Origin: Bacillota bacterium
Lineage (GTDB): Bacteria > Bacillota > Clostridia > Oscillospirales > Oscillospiraceae
Assembly (NCBI GenBank): GCA_029268085.1
Contig: JAJUHD010000037.1
Location: 1-16,755 of the forward strand
Direction of reading: 5' to 3'
Length of the DNA: 16,755 nt
The position numbers were made by a program, and so were the translations under genes. The notes below the pieces were generated by a model, which did no database searches, was not told where the DNA came from, and saw only the letters and a list, made by a program, of their open reading frames with translations. This document shows, one piece after another, positions 1 to 6,958 of this stretch. The number at the start of each line of letters is the position of its first letter. Within the stretch, counting starts at the first letter, position 1.

Positions 1-262
1 CAACCTGAAGGAATTTATAGAGTTTTTCATATTCCTCATAAACTCTTCTGCTTACAGCAATTTCGAGCATTTTCGCGTTCGGAGACGGCGGCAGTTCAGA
101 CATGGTTTTGCTCCAGCCTTTGTGGTTCAGAAGAAAAGAGCATATCTCAATGATGTTTTTGCAGTCGCAGAGTTTGTGCCAGTCATCATCCTTAAGCATC
201 TTTCCATACATTGCCATGACCTTGGCAAAAACGGCTCCATATACCATCTGCGATTTAAGCAT
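1..262 (-). CDS. V-type ATP synthase subunit C (N-terminal part, runs off the left edge)
   Basis: On the minus strand an open frame runs from about 262 to the window edge. It encodes a start like MLKSQMVYGAVFAKVMAMYG, followed by a K-M-L-K-D-D-D-W segment. This pattern, an early tyrosine, alternating helical residues, then a G-K-hL-x-x-D/E-D-aromatic stretch, resembles the N-terminus of the AC39/subunit C family. In V-type ATPases that protein links the central rotor axle to the membrane c-ring. About 87 residues are visible. I chose the ATG at 260-262 because a GGCGGTGG sequence precedes it at suitable spacing. The in-frame ATG at 245-247 has no ribosome binding site. The chosen start overlaps the end of the upstream coiled-coil gene by 8 bases, which suggests translational coupling. 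The family call rests partly on the neighbour and is moderately sure. Confidence 0.6.
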   Translation of the reverse strand, partial: MLKSQMVYGAVFAKVMAMYGKMLKDDDWHKLCDCKNIIEICSFLLNHKGWSKTMSELPPSPNAKMLEIAVSRRVYEEYEKLYKFLQV

Positions 263-578
263 CGGCATCCACCGCCAGTTTAAATATTTTTTGAACGATG
301 GATTCTCGTTCCCTGTCATAATAAGCTTTCAGGGCGGCAAGTTCTGTTTCGAGCTTCTTATCGAGTTCGGCAATTTCCGCATCTGCGCGCGCTGATTCGC
401 GCTCTTTCGCTTCCGCGATTGCTTTATCCGCACGCTCGAAATACTGCTTGCGCAGTGCTTCGATATGCTCGTTCACATAGCCGTCGAAGCCTTCCCTGAG
501 CTTAGCCGCTTCGTCGAAAACTGAACGCGCGTTAACCTCGGCTTCAACTATTTTGTTGAGTATTTCCATAGGGGTCAT
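255..578 (-). CDS. V-type ATPase coiled-coil peripheral stalk subunit (subunit G/H-like)
   Basis: This is a small, highly charged protein of about 107 residues. Almost all of it is predicted alpha helix rich in Glu, Lys, Arg and Ala with heptad-like spacing, for example runs such as KAIAEAKERESARADAEIAE. It has no signal peptide or membrane segment. The N-terminus (TPMEILNKIVEAE) followed by a long helix is typical of the G/H stalk subunits of prokaryotic V-type ATPases, which form the peripheral stator. The next gene on the same strand looks like subunit C, which supports the call. The open frame extends to a GTG at 587. I prefer the ATG at 576-578 because AAAAGAG lies 8 bases before it. This appears to be the first gene of the operon. 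A generic coiled-coil protein cannot be fully excluded. Confidence 0.65.
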   Translation of the reverse strand: MTPMEILNKIVEAEVNARSVFDEAAKLREGFDGYVNEHIEALRKQYFERADKAIAEAKERESARADAEIAELDKKLETELAALKAYYDRERESIVQKIFKLAVDADA

Positions 579-610
579 ATAAATCACTCTTTTCTGCTAT
601 GTCTTCACAC

Positions 611-639
611 ATATTAGCATTTGTTTTGTAAAAAGAAAA
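611..639 (-). promoter_or_regulatory. Possible extended -10 promoter of the V-type ATPase operon
   Basis: Read on the minus strand, TGC-TAATAT lies at 619-611, a good extended -10 element about 33 bases upstream of the chosen start. The -35 region 17 bases further (634-639, TTTTCT) is poor. The same extended -10 sequence occurs in the much stronger promoter at 3963-3991. Moderate to low confidence. Confidence 0.35.
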
Positions 640-744
640 TAGCTAAATAACCAAATTATTGACGTAAAAAACCTCGGCCATTTATTCTTGTTTGTAGAAA
701 TCGACATATTCTGCCTAACTTCTAAAAAAGTAACAATTTTCGCT

Positions 745-772
745 TTGCAAGAACGCGGATTAGGTTTATAAT
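745..772 (+). promoter_or_regulatory. Housekeeping-type promoter upstream of the phosphoglycerate mutase gene
   Basis: TTGCAA (745-750), a 16-base spacer and TATAAT (767-772) form a good vegetative promoter on the plus strand. A transcript from here would start near 780, leaving a leader of about 230 bases before the ATG at 1010. That is long for a housekeeping gene. Confidence 0.55.
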
Positions 773-779
773 GTTGCCA

Positions 780-1009
780 TTATTTTTAACCATTTACCGT
801 ATGACATTGAAATTGCGTTAATTTCATAACCGATAATTTAACTATAATGTCCTGACATTTAGAATTCTAACTGTAATCTTTAAAAACTGGGGCTATTTTT
901 TGATATAAGGCATAATAACCATGCTTAAAAGTCATTGATTTTTGTACAATGACTTAGAACAAACGATTCCATACCAAAGAAATGAGTATTAAGACGAAAG
1001 GAAATTGTC
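780..1009 (+). other. AT-rich leader with three inverted repeats, no gene seen
   Basis: No open frame of interest lies here. Three perfect dyads are visible: TGAAATT / AATTTCA with a 5-base loop (808-826); the 12-base palindrome TTAGAATTCTAA (859-870), 10 bases after a second TATAAT (843-848); and AAGTCATTG / CAATGACTT with a 9-base loop (929-955), which overlaps a possible -10 TACAAT (945-950). None is followed by a T run, so they are not ordinary terminators. They could be operators or RNA hairpins. I do not recognise a known riboswitch class in this stretch. Confidence 0.45.
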
Positions 1010-2245
1010 ATGAAGTATTTACTTGTGATAGGCGACGGTATGGCGGATAATCCCGTTCCGGAGTTAAACGGCCGCACTCCGCTCGAAGTCTCGAAAAAAC
1101 CATATATTGACTCTCTTGCCGGGCACGGGGTTCTGGGCAGCGTTCTTAACGTACCGGAGGGCTTTCCTCCCGGAAGCGATACCGCGATAATGTCGATTTT
1201 CGGCTGCGATCCGCACTATTGCTATTCCGGCAGAGCGCCGCTTGAAGTCGCCGCGCAGGGCATCTCCCTCTCGCCGGGGGACGCCGCCTACCGCTGCAAC
1301 AATGTTACATTGACCGACGACAAGACTGTTCCGTTCGAACAGAAGAAGATCATATCTCACTCGGGCGGAGGCCTCTGCGAAAAGCAAGGAGTCGAGCTTG
1401 TCGAATATCTTTTTTCGCACCCCGAGTTTAAGTCTCTTGCCGACAAGGCCGGTATGTGCGTATATCCCACCGAATCCTATCGTCACATCGCCGTCCAGAA
1501 GCATGTCGATATCAAGGGTCTGGAGCTTGCTCCTCCACATGACCACATCGGCGAGCCCGTTTCGGAAAATCTCCCGAAAGGCTGCGCAAACGCCGCTATT
1601 TTGGCCGAGCTGATGAAAAAGGCAAACGAGCTTTTACAGGAACACCCCTTCAATATTCAGCGCAGAAAAGAAGGAAAGTTACCCGGCAACGGAATATGGT
1701 TCTGGGCCGAAGGTACGGCGGCAAAGCTTCCTAATTTTAATGAGCAGTACGGCAAAACAGGCGCAGTTATCTCCGCTGTTCCTCTCTGTCACGGCATCGC
1801 AAGGCTTACGGGCCTCGACGTTATAATGGTTGAGGGCGCGACCGGCGAAGTCGATACGAACTATGAAGGCAAGGTCAAGGCCGCTCTTGACGCACTCGAT
1901 TCGCACGACTTTGTTGCGGTGCATCTGGAAGGGCCCGATGAGTGCACGCATTGCGGGGATCTCAAGGGAAAGCTTCAGGCGATTGAATGGCTGGACAGCC
2001 GTGTTGTTGAGCCTCTGTGCGAGGCGTTGAAGGCAAAGGGCGAGGATTTCCGTATCCTCATTCTCAGCGACCACAAGACTCTGACAAGCAACCGCCAGCA
2101 TGACGGCGATCCTGTACCTTATATTATATACGACAGCCGGAAAGATACGCAAACCGGGCTTTCTTACTCCGAGGCAAACGGTCTCAAGGGTGTTTTCCTG
2201 CCCGCGGGAACAGATCTCATGCCCGCTCTTTTCGAGCTGAAATAA
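1010..2245 (+). CDS. apgM: Cofactor-independent phosphoglycerate mutase, archaeal type (ApgM family)
   Basis: This 411-residue protein belongs to the alkaline-phosphatase superfamily and has the length usual for the archaeal-type enzyme. The N-terminal metal-binding motif is VIGDGMAD, with Asp9. The phospho-acceptor serine is Ser56 in P-P-G-S-D-T-A. Further metal ligands appear in the EGPDECTH segment (about residues 306-313) and in LSDHKT near residues 350-355. The enzyme should interconvert 3- and 2-phosphoglycerate in cytosolic glycolysis or gluconeogenesis using Mn2+ or similar ions. AAAGGAAA precedes the ATG at good spacing. ispE follows after 17 bases, so the two are probably cotranscribed. 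In some bacteria relatives of this family have been proposed to act as homoserine kinases. No threonine gene lies next to it here, so mutase is the better reading. Confidence 0.88.
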   Translation: MKYLLVIGDGMADNPVPELNGRTPLEVSKKPYIDSLAGHGVLGSVLNVPEGFPPGSDTAIMSIFGCDPHYCYSGRAPLEVAAQGISLSPGDAAYRCNNVTLTDDKTVPFEQKKIISHSGGGLCEKQGVELVEYLFSHPEFKSLADKAGMCVYPTESYRHIAVQKHVDIKGLELAPPHDHIGEPVSENLPKGCANAAILAELMKKANELLQEHPFNIQRRKEGKLPGNGIWFWAEGTAAKLPNFNEQYGKTGAVISAVPLCHGIARLTGLDVIMVEGATGEVDTNYEGKVKAALDALDSHDFVAVHLEGPDECTHCGDLKGKLQAIEWLDSRVVEPLCEALKAKGEDFRILILSDHKTLTSNRQHDGDPVPYIIYDSRKDTQTGLSYSEANGLKGVFLPAGTDLMPALFELK

Positions 2246-2262
2246 GAAAACTCAGCAAAACT

Positions 2263-3153
2263 ATGCCGGAGGGAGTGCGGGACACGGATACCATAACCGA
2301 AAAAGCATACGCAAAGCTCAACATCTCGCTCGATGTGCTTTCTAAGCGTCCAGACGGCTACCACGATATGCGAATGGTAATGCAGTCTGTTTCGCTTTGC
2401 GACGACGTGACGGTCACGCTTCGGAACGGCGGCGGCATCGAATTATCAACAAATCTGAATTTTCTTCCCATAGATGACCGGAACATAGCGGTAAAGGCTG
2501 CCAAAGCCTTTTTCGCGAAGCTCGGCAAGACTGATGCGGGCGCCGATATCAGTATATTCAAGCGCATTCCCGTCGGCGCGGGAATGGGCGGAGGTTCGTC
2601 AGACGGCGCCGCTGTGCTCCGCGCGCTCAATACGTTCACGGGAAAGCCTTTCTCCCGCACCGAGCTTGAAATCATGGGTGCCGCGCTCGGTTCTGATATT
2701 CCCTTTTGTGTCGCAGGCGGAACCTCACTTGCCGAAGGAAAGGGCGAGGTGCTTTCCGTCCTGCCTTCTTTTCCGGACTGCCGCTTCGTCATCGTAAAGC
2801 CCAGATTCTCCGTTTCCACCCCAGAACTCTTTGCAAAGCTGGATCTTGTCTCTGTCAAATATCACCCCGACACGCAGGGCATAGTATCCTCTATAAAGGC
2901 AGCTGACTTGAAGGGTATATGCCGGAGAATGTATAATGTTTTCGAAGACGTTCTCCCTCCGAAAAGTGAAATCTCTAAAATCAAAAGTGCACTTCTTGAC
3001 AGCGGCGCACTTGGTTCCATGATGACGGGTACGGGTTCGGCTGTTTTCGGCCTTTTTGACGATCCTGATAAAGCAAAACGCGCTCAAAGTCAGCTTTCCC
3101 AGCGATACAGGGAAGTTTTTCTCGCCGAGCCGCAGGCTGTGCTGGAAATATGA
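2263..3153 (+). CDS. ispE: 4-diphosphocytidyl-2-C-methyl-D-erythritol kinase
   Basis: This is a 296-residue GHMP-superfamily kinase of normal length. It phosphorylates CDP-methylerythritol with ATP in the MEP pathway to isoprenoid precursors. Visible landmarks are the substrate-binding A-K-L-N-I-S-L segment with Lys18, the RPDGYH motif, the glycine-rich ATP loop P-V-G-A-G-M-G-G-G-S-S (103-113), the G-S-D-I-P-F segment with the conserved aspartate, and the C-terminal M-T-G-T-G-S-A loop (254-260). The ATG at 2263 is the most upstream start and lacks a clear ribosome binding site. A GGAGGG lies just inside the gene at 2269-2274, only one base before an in-frame GTG at 2276, which is too close to serve it. 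The N-terminal dozen residues are therefore uncertain. It lies 17 bases after the mutase gene, probably in the same operon. Confidence 0.93.
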   Translation: MPEGVRDTDTITEKAYAKLNISLDVLSKRPDGYHDMRMVMQSVSLCDDVTVTLRNGGGIELSTNLNFLPIDDRNIAVKAAKAFFAKLGKTDAGADISIFKRIPVGAGMGGGSSDGAAVLRALNTFTGKPFSRTELEIMGAALGSDIPFCVAGGTSLAEGKGEVLSVLPSFPDCRFVIVKPRFSVSTPELFAKLDLVSVKYHPDTQGIVSSIKAADLKGICRRMYNVFEDVLPPKSEISKIKSALLDSGALGSMMTGTGSAVFGLFDDPDKAKRAQSQLSQRYREVFLAEPQAVLEI

Positions 3154-3173
3154 TCAAATAATCCAATCGGTTT

Positions 3174-3203
3174 GTATAATTAGTTAAAAAACTGCCGATA
3201 ATA
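3174..3203 (+). promoter_or_regulatory. Sigma-F-like promoter upstream of spoIIR
   Basis: GTATA (3174-3178), 15 bases, then GCCGATAATA (3194-3203) fits the forespore sigma-F pattern (GYWTA ... GGNNANANTW) except for the second G of the -10. In Bacillus spoIIR is a sigma-F target, so the context fits. It lies about 135 bases before the ATG. The match is to short degenerate motifs and could be chance. Confidence 0.4.
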
Positions 3204-3266
3204 TGTTCAAATCTTAACAGCAGGGCGGATTCGTTACTAATATATACCACACTTTTTTTATTCTGC

Positions 3267-3296
3267 AATAGCGAAATCCGATTTTATTTTGCTATT
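3267..3296 (+). other. Inverted repeat in the ispE-spoIIR gap
   Basis: AATAGCGAAAT (3267-3277) and ATTTTGCTATT (3286-3296) can pair over 11 positions with a single G-U, around an 8-base loop. No T run follows on the plus strand, so it does not look like an intrinsic terminator. It may be part of the spoIIR leader structure or an operator. Confidence 0.4.
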
Positions 3297-3303
3297 CAAA
3301 ACA

Positions 3304-3334
3304 ACCGCCTTTCTGTTAAATACATAAAGGCGGT
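3304..3334 (+). promoter_or_regulatory. Hairpin masking the spoIIR ribosome binding site
   Basis: ACCGCCTTT (3304-3312) pairs perfectly with AAAGGCGGT (3326-3334) across a 13-base loop. The 3' arm contains the Shine-Dalgarno sequence AAAGGCGG, 5 bases before the ATG at 3339. The 5' arm therefore acts as a built-in anti-Shine-Dalgarno. A weak terminator of ispE is an alternative reading, but the tail is only CTTTATG. Confidence 0.5.
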
Positions 3335-3338
3335 CTTT

Positions 3339-3944
3339 ATGAATCAAAATCTCAAAATATGGGAAATCTCACTTTTAATCGCGCTGTGCGTCACGCTGTG
3401 CATGGGACTTTATGCAAAGGCGGAGCAGTCAAGGCTCTCCGGCGAGCTGATTCGGCTGCATGTCATAGCCAATTCAGACTCGGAAAGCGATCAAAGCGCA
3501 AAGCTGAACGTGCGTGACAGCGTGCTAGGTGTCCTTACGCCGATGCTTGAAGGCGTCAGCAGCGTTGAAGAAGCGGAAATGATTATTCAAAGCATGACTC
3601 CGCAACTTTGCAAGGCGGCGAAGACAAGCCTCCTGCGCGACGGGAAATACTACTCCGTGATGGCGGAGCTCTGCACTGAGACTTATCCCACACGCAGCTA
3701 CGAGGGCTTTGCCCTTCCGGCCGGCGATTATGTTTCCTTGAAGATCATCCTCGGCGAAGGCAAAGGTCACAACTGGTGGTGTGTCGTTTTCCCTCCTCTC
3801 TGCATGGCCTCCGTCGAGGACGAGGACGCGTTTTCAGGTCTCTCGGCCGAGAGCGAAAAGCTCATTAGATATGAGGGAAACGGATATCGGGTAAAGTTCC
3901 GGATCATTGAGCTTTACGAAGAACTGGAGCAGGCCTTAAGGTGA
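3339..3944 (+). CDS. spoIIR: Stage II sporulation protein R
   Basis: This 201-residue protein starts with a membrane or signal segment (about residues 10-27). The SpoIIR family domain follows, recognisable from LIRLHVIANSDS (38-49), the LNVRD segment, the YPTRSYEGFALPAG region, and the highly conserved NWWCVVFPPLC block (about 144-154). In Bacillus SpoIIR is made in the forespore and secreted into the intermembrane space. There it activates the SpoIIGA protease so that pro-sigma-E is processed in the mother cell. Its presence implies an organism capable of sporulation, or a recent descendant of one. AAAGGCGG lies 5 bases before the ATG and can be sequestered by a hairpin. A sigma-F-like promoter lies in the gap upstream. 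The start is supported because later methionines would remove the signal segment. Confidence 0.93.
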   Translation: MNQNLKIWEISLLIALCVTLCMGLYAKAEQSRLSGELIRLHVIANSDSESDQSAKLNVRDSVLGVLTPMLEGVSSVEEAEMIIQSMTPQLCKAAKTSLLRDGKYYSVMAELCTETYPTRSYEGFALPAGDYVSLKIILGEGKGHNWWCVVFPPLCMASVEDEDAFSGLSAESEKLIRYEGNGYRVKFRIIELYEELEQALR

Positions 3945-3962
3945 GGAAAGTCGAACCTCAAC

Positions 3963-3991
3963 TTGACAAAAACGACAAAGAGTGCTAATAT
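3963..3991 (+). promoter_or_regulatory. Strong vegetative promoter of the riboswitch-ATPase transcript
   Basis: TTGACA (3963-3968), a 17-base spacer and TAATAT (3986-3991), with an extended TGC immediately before the -10, make an almost ideal promoter. Transcription should begin near 3998, just before the first paired base of the riboswitch. Confidence 0.85.
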
Positions 3992-4001
3992 ATCTCTAAT
4001 C

Positions 4002-4122
4002 TCTATGAGGGAGTAGTCAGCGCTTCGGCGGTTCAAGTCAACACGCATGGCAGCAATCTGCCTGGCTTGTATTAAACGACAAGACTCATGGATAGGCGGT
4101 GCCTGTCCGTGGGTCTTTTTTT
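4002..4122 (+). ncRNA. yybP-ykoY manganese riboswitch with terminator platform
   Basis: The leader contains the conserved elements of the yybP-ykoY class: GGGAGTAG just after the 5' stem (4009-4016), GTCAACA in the middle (4037-4043) and ACGACAAGAC near the 3' end (4077-4086). Closing stem P1 forms from 4002-4009 with 4085-4092. Internal hairpins are CGC-TTCG-GCG (4021-4030) and GGCAG-CAAT-CTGCC (4049-4062). Known members bind Mn2+ and usually switch on manganese export genes, which fits the P-type ATPase downstream. The 3' strand of P1 is also the 5' arm of the terminator, so ligand-stabilised P1 should prevent termination. That predicts a transcriptional on-switch. Confidence 0.88.
4083..4122 (+). 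terminator. Intrinsic terminator of the riboswitch expression platform
   Basis: The 15-base arms 4083-4097 and 4101-4115 pair throughout with three G-U pairs, around a GGT loop. Seven T residues follow (4116-4122). It lies between the aptamer and the ATPase start codon and shares bases 4085-4092 with aptamer stem P1. Confidence 0.9.
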
Positions 4123-4175
4123 CAGAATTGACGGTAATCGCACCGTATCTCAACTTTTTATCTGGAGGAATGCAA

Positions 4176-6818
4176 ATGAAGTACTATTGCAGCGAGATCG
4201 ACGATGTATTGGCCGAGGTGAAAAGCTCGCACAACGGCCTTGGCACGTCTGAGGCCGAAAAGCGGCTTGAAGAAAACGGTAAGAACAAACTGGCTGAGGG
4301 CAAAAAGGACTCTCTTATAAAGCGTTTCTTTATGCAGATGGCCGACCCCATGATAATCATACTTATTGCGGCGGCCGTTATCTCCGCGATTACATCCTCC
4401 TACTCCAACGAGGGATTTGCCGATGTTTTCATAATCATGTTCGTCGTCATAGTAAACGCTTTTCTGGGTGTCTATCAGGAGAATAAGGCCGAGAAAGCCC
4501 TTGAAGCGCTGCAGGAAATGGCTTCTGCTACCAGTAAGGTTCTGCGCGACGGGAAAATCACTGTAATTAAGAGCGAAAACATTGTCGTCGGTGATGTTGT
4601 GATCCTCGAAGCGGGCGATGCGGTTCCCGCCGACGGGCGCATTATCGAATCAAACAGCATGAAGATTGAGGAAGCGGCTCTGACAGGAGAAAGCGTCCCT
4701 GTCGATAAATTCATTGACCTGCTCAATCTTGAGAACAGCAAGGATATTCCGCTCGGCGACCGCAAGAACATGGTTTATATGGGCAGCACAGTCGTCTACG
4801 GGCGCGGCGCGGCGGTCGTTACCGGCACCGGTATGGATACCGAGATGGGCAAGATCGCGGACGCGCTCACAAAAGCCGAAGAAGGGCTTACTCCTCTTCA
4901 GAAAAAGCTCGCGCAGCTCAGCAAGATACTCACCTGGCTCGTACTCGGCATATGCGTCGTTATCTTCGGTGTCAGTCTGATACGCGAAGGCTCGCTCTCC
5001 GCAAGCGTCATACTCAACAGCTTCATGATCGCTGTCAGCCTCGCCGTCGCGGCGATACCGGAAGGTCTGGTCGCCGTCGTGACGATCGTCCTTTCCATCG
5101 GCGTCACCAACATGAGCAAAAAGAATGCTATAATCCGCAAGCTCACTGCTGTTGAAACGCTCGGCTGCGCGCAGATAATCTGTTCAGATAAGACCGGAAC
5201 GCTCACGCAGAACAAAATGACCGTAGTGGAGCACTACGGCGAAAACAAGGAGATGCTTGCGACCGCGATGGCTCTTTGCTGCGACGCGCAGCTCAATACG
5301 GATGGTTCGGTCACCGGCGAGCCGACAGAAAACGCCCTCGTATATTGGGCAAAATCCATCGGCCTAATGAAATACGACCTTGTGGAGGATGAACCGAGGA
5401 TAGGCGAAGCTCCGTTTGACAGCATACGTAAAATGATGAGCACGGTACACAGAACAAAGGATACGATAATCCAGTATACCAAGGGCGCTCCCGACGAGGT
5501 GCTTCGTGTCTGCTCGACCTACCTGAAGGACGGTAAGGCCACTCCCCTCACCAATGAGGCTAAGGCTGCAATTCTTGCCGAAAATAAAAAAATGGCAAAC
5601 AAAGCCCTTCGTGTCCTTGCGGCCGCGATCAGGCCTCATGAGCTCGAGCCTTCGAGTTACAGCCCTGAGGACCTTGAAAAAGACCTCTGCTTCATCGGCC
5701 TTGTCGGTATGATCGACCCTGTCCGTCCCGAAGTTAAGGACGCGATTGAGCAATGCCGCACAGCGGGCATCCGCCCCATCATGATAACGGGCGACCACAT
5801 TGATACCGCAAGCGCCATAGCCAGAGAGCTCGGCATTCTCGGCGAAAACGATGTCGCCATATCCGGCTCCCAGATTTCCGAAATGAGCGACGAGGAGTTT
5901 GAAAAGCGTTTCCGTGACATCTCCGTCTATGCCCGCGTCCAGCCCGAGCATAAGGTACGCATAGTCAACGCATGGAAAAAGGCCGGTTTCATCACGGCGA
6001 TGACCGGAGACGGCGTTAACGACGCGCCCAGTATCAAGTCTGCGGACATCGGCGTCGGAATGGGCATCACCGGAACCGACGTCACGAAGAACGTAGCCGA
6101 CATGGTCCTTGCCGATGACAACTTTGCTACGATAGTCGGCGCGGTTAAAGAAGGCAGAAGGATCTACGACAACATCCGAAAGGCTATACAGTTCCTTTTA
6201 GGTTCTAACATGAGCGAGGTTTTGGGAATCTTCATTGCCACGCTTCTTGGCTTTACCATACTCAAGCCTGTACACCTTCTGTGGATCAACCTTGTAACAG
6301 ACTGCTTCCCCGCCCTGGCTCTCGGTCTTGAGCGCGCGGAACCGAACGTTATGCGGCGCAAACCCCGTTCCTCAAGCGCCGGCGTTTTTGCGGGCGGCGT
6401 CGGAGTCGATGTTGCGTATCAGGGCTTCGTAGTCACCGTGCTCACGCTTGCGGCGTACTTCCTTGGCCATGTCATGGAGGGCGGCTCATGGGCTTCTCTC
6501 CAGTCTAACGACGGCATTACGATGGCCTTCCTCACAATGAGCATGGCGGAAATCTTCCACAGCTTCAATATGCGCTCGCAGCGCGAGAGCCTGTTCTCGC
6601 TCAAGTCGCACAACATGGCCCTGATACTGGCCGGTATCGCAAGCCTTATCCTGACGACTGCCGTTCTGTATATCCCCTTCCTGTCGGACGCTTTCGGCTT
6701 CGAGCATATCAGCTTCCTTGAATATATAGCTGCTCTAGGACTTGCATTCCTTGTGATCCCAATTGTTGAGACTGTGAAGTTATTCCAGCGCAAATTGGCC
6801 TCCAGCAGGAAAGCATAG
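4176..6818 (+). CDS. P2-type cation-transporting ATPase, probably Mn2+ (or Ca2+) efflux
   Basis: This is an 880-residue P-type ATPase of the calcium-pump group. Visible motifs are TGES (170-173, dephosphorylation loop), P-E-G-L in M4 (295-298), the phosphorylation site D-K-T-G-T with Asp338, TGDH (538-541) and the hinge TGDGVND (610-616). The membrane ion-binding residues include N678 and E681 (SNMSE, M5) and N705-T708-D709 (NLVTD, M6). It has an N-terminal cation-ATPase domain and about ten transmembrane helices. I start at the ATG at 4176 because GGAGG (4164-4168) lies 7 bases before it. The in-frame ATG at 4170 is too close to that site. The manganese riboswitch in its leader suggests Mn2+ export. 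The family itself would suggest Ca2+, and both are possible. A strong terminator follows. Confidence 0.93.
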   Translation: MKYYCSEIDDVLAEVKSSHNGLGTSEAEKRLEENGKNKLAEGKKDSLIKRFFMQMADPMIIILIAAAVISAITSSYSNEGFADVFIIMFVVIVNAFLGVYQENKAEKALEALQEMASATSKVLRDGKITVIKSENIVVGDVVILEAGDAVPADGRIIESNSMKIEEAALTGESVPVDKFIDLLNLENSKDIPLGDRKNMVYMGSTVVYGRGAAVVTGTGMDTEMGKIADALTKAEEGLTPLQKKLAQLSKILTWLVLGICVVIFGVSLIREGSLSASVILNSFMIAVSLAVAAIPEGLVAVVTIVLSIGVTNMSKKNAIIRKLTAVETLGCAQIICSDKTGTLTQNKMTVVEHYGENKEMLATAMALCCDAQLNTDGSVTGEPTENALVYWAKSIGLMKYDLVEDEPRIGEAPFDSIRKMMSTVHRTKDTIIQYTKGAPDEVLRVCSTYLKDGKATPLTNEAKAAILAENKKMANKALRVLAAAIRPHELEPSSYSPEDLEKDLCFIGLVGMIDPVRPEVKDAIEQCRTAGIRPIMITGDHIDTASAIARELGILGENDVAISGSQISEMSDEEFEKRFRDISVYARVQPEHKVRIVNAWKKAGFITAMTGDGVNDAPSIKSADIGVGMGITGTDVTKNVADMVLADDNFATIVGAVKEGRRIYDNIRKAIQFLLGSNMSEVLGIFIATLLGFTILKPVHLLWINLVTDCFPALALGLERAEPNVMRRKPRSSSAGVFAGGVGVDVAYQGFVVTVLTLAAYFLGHVMEGGSWASLQSNDGITMAFLTMSMAEIFHSFNMRSQRESLFSLKSHNMALILAGIASLILTTAVLYIPFLSDAFGFEHISFLEYIAALGLAFLVIPIVETVKLFQRKLASSRKA

Positions 6819-6831
6819 CAAAATAATTTTG

Positions 6832-6861
6832 CAGCCCGCCGGTGAACGGCGGGCTGTTTTT
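6832..6861 (+). terminator. Intrinsic terminator after the P-type ATPase
   Basis: CAGCCCGCCG (6832-6841) pairs perfectly with CGGCGGGCTG (6847-6856) around a 5-base loop, followed by five T residues. It lies 14 bases after the ATPase stop codon. Confidence 0.92.
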
Positions 6862-6872
6862 ATATATTCCTA

Positions 6873-6912
6873 TTGACAATTGGAAAAATAGTGATATTAT
6901 TTTGATATCACT
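6873..6912 (+). promoter_or_regulatory. Promoter with overlapping dyad operator for the SPFH-RHH operon
   Basis: TTGACA (6873-6878), a 16-base spacer and TATTAT (6895-6900) with an extended TGA form a strong promoter. A perfect inverted repeat, AGTGATAT (6890-6897), 7 bases, ATATCACT (6905-6912), covers the -10 and the likely start point. A dimeric repressor bound here would block RNA polymerase. The small RHH protein encoded as the second gene of the operon is an obvious candidate. Confidence 0.75.
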
Positions 6913-6958
6913 CTCATATACTCCAAGCGGAGATATATTATTAATGACGGAGGTATAT

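Noticed and set aside
102..395. A plus-strand open frame of 97 codons
   Set aside because: It lies antisense to the V-type ATPase genes, has no ribosome binding site, and its product resembles no family I know.
4047..4175. An open frame extending the P-type ATPase upstream by 43 residues
   Set aside because: It runs through the riboswitch and terminator. A good Shine-Dalgarno lies before the ATG at 4176 instead.
5364..5951. A 195-codon minus-strand open frame inside the ATPase gene
   Set aside because: It is fully antisense to conserved ATPase coding sequence; long shadow frames are expected in GC-biased codon usage.
6842..6958. An N-terminal extension of the SPFH protein
   Set aside because: It would begin inside the terminator loop of the previous gene and upstream of the promoter. 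The start at 6959 has GGAGG.
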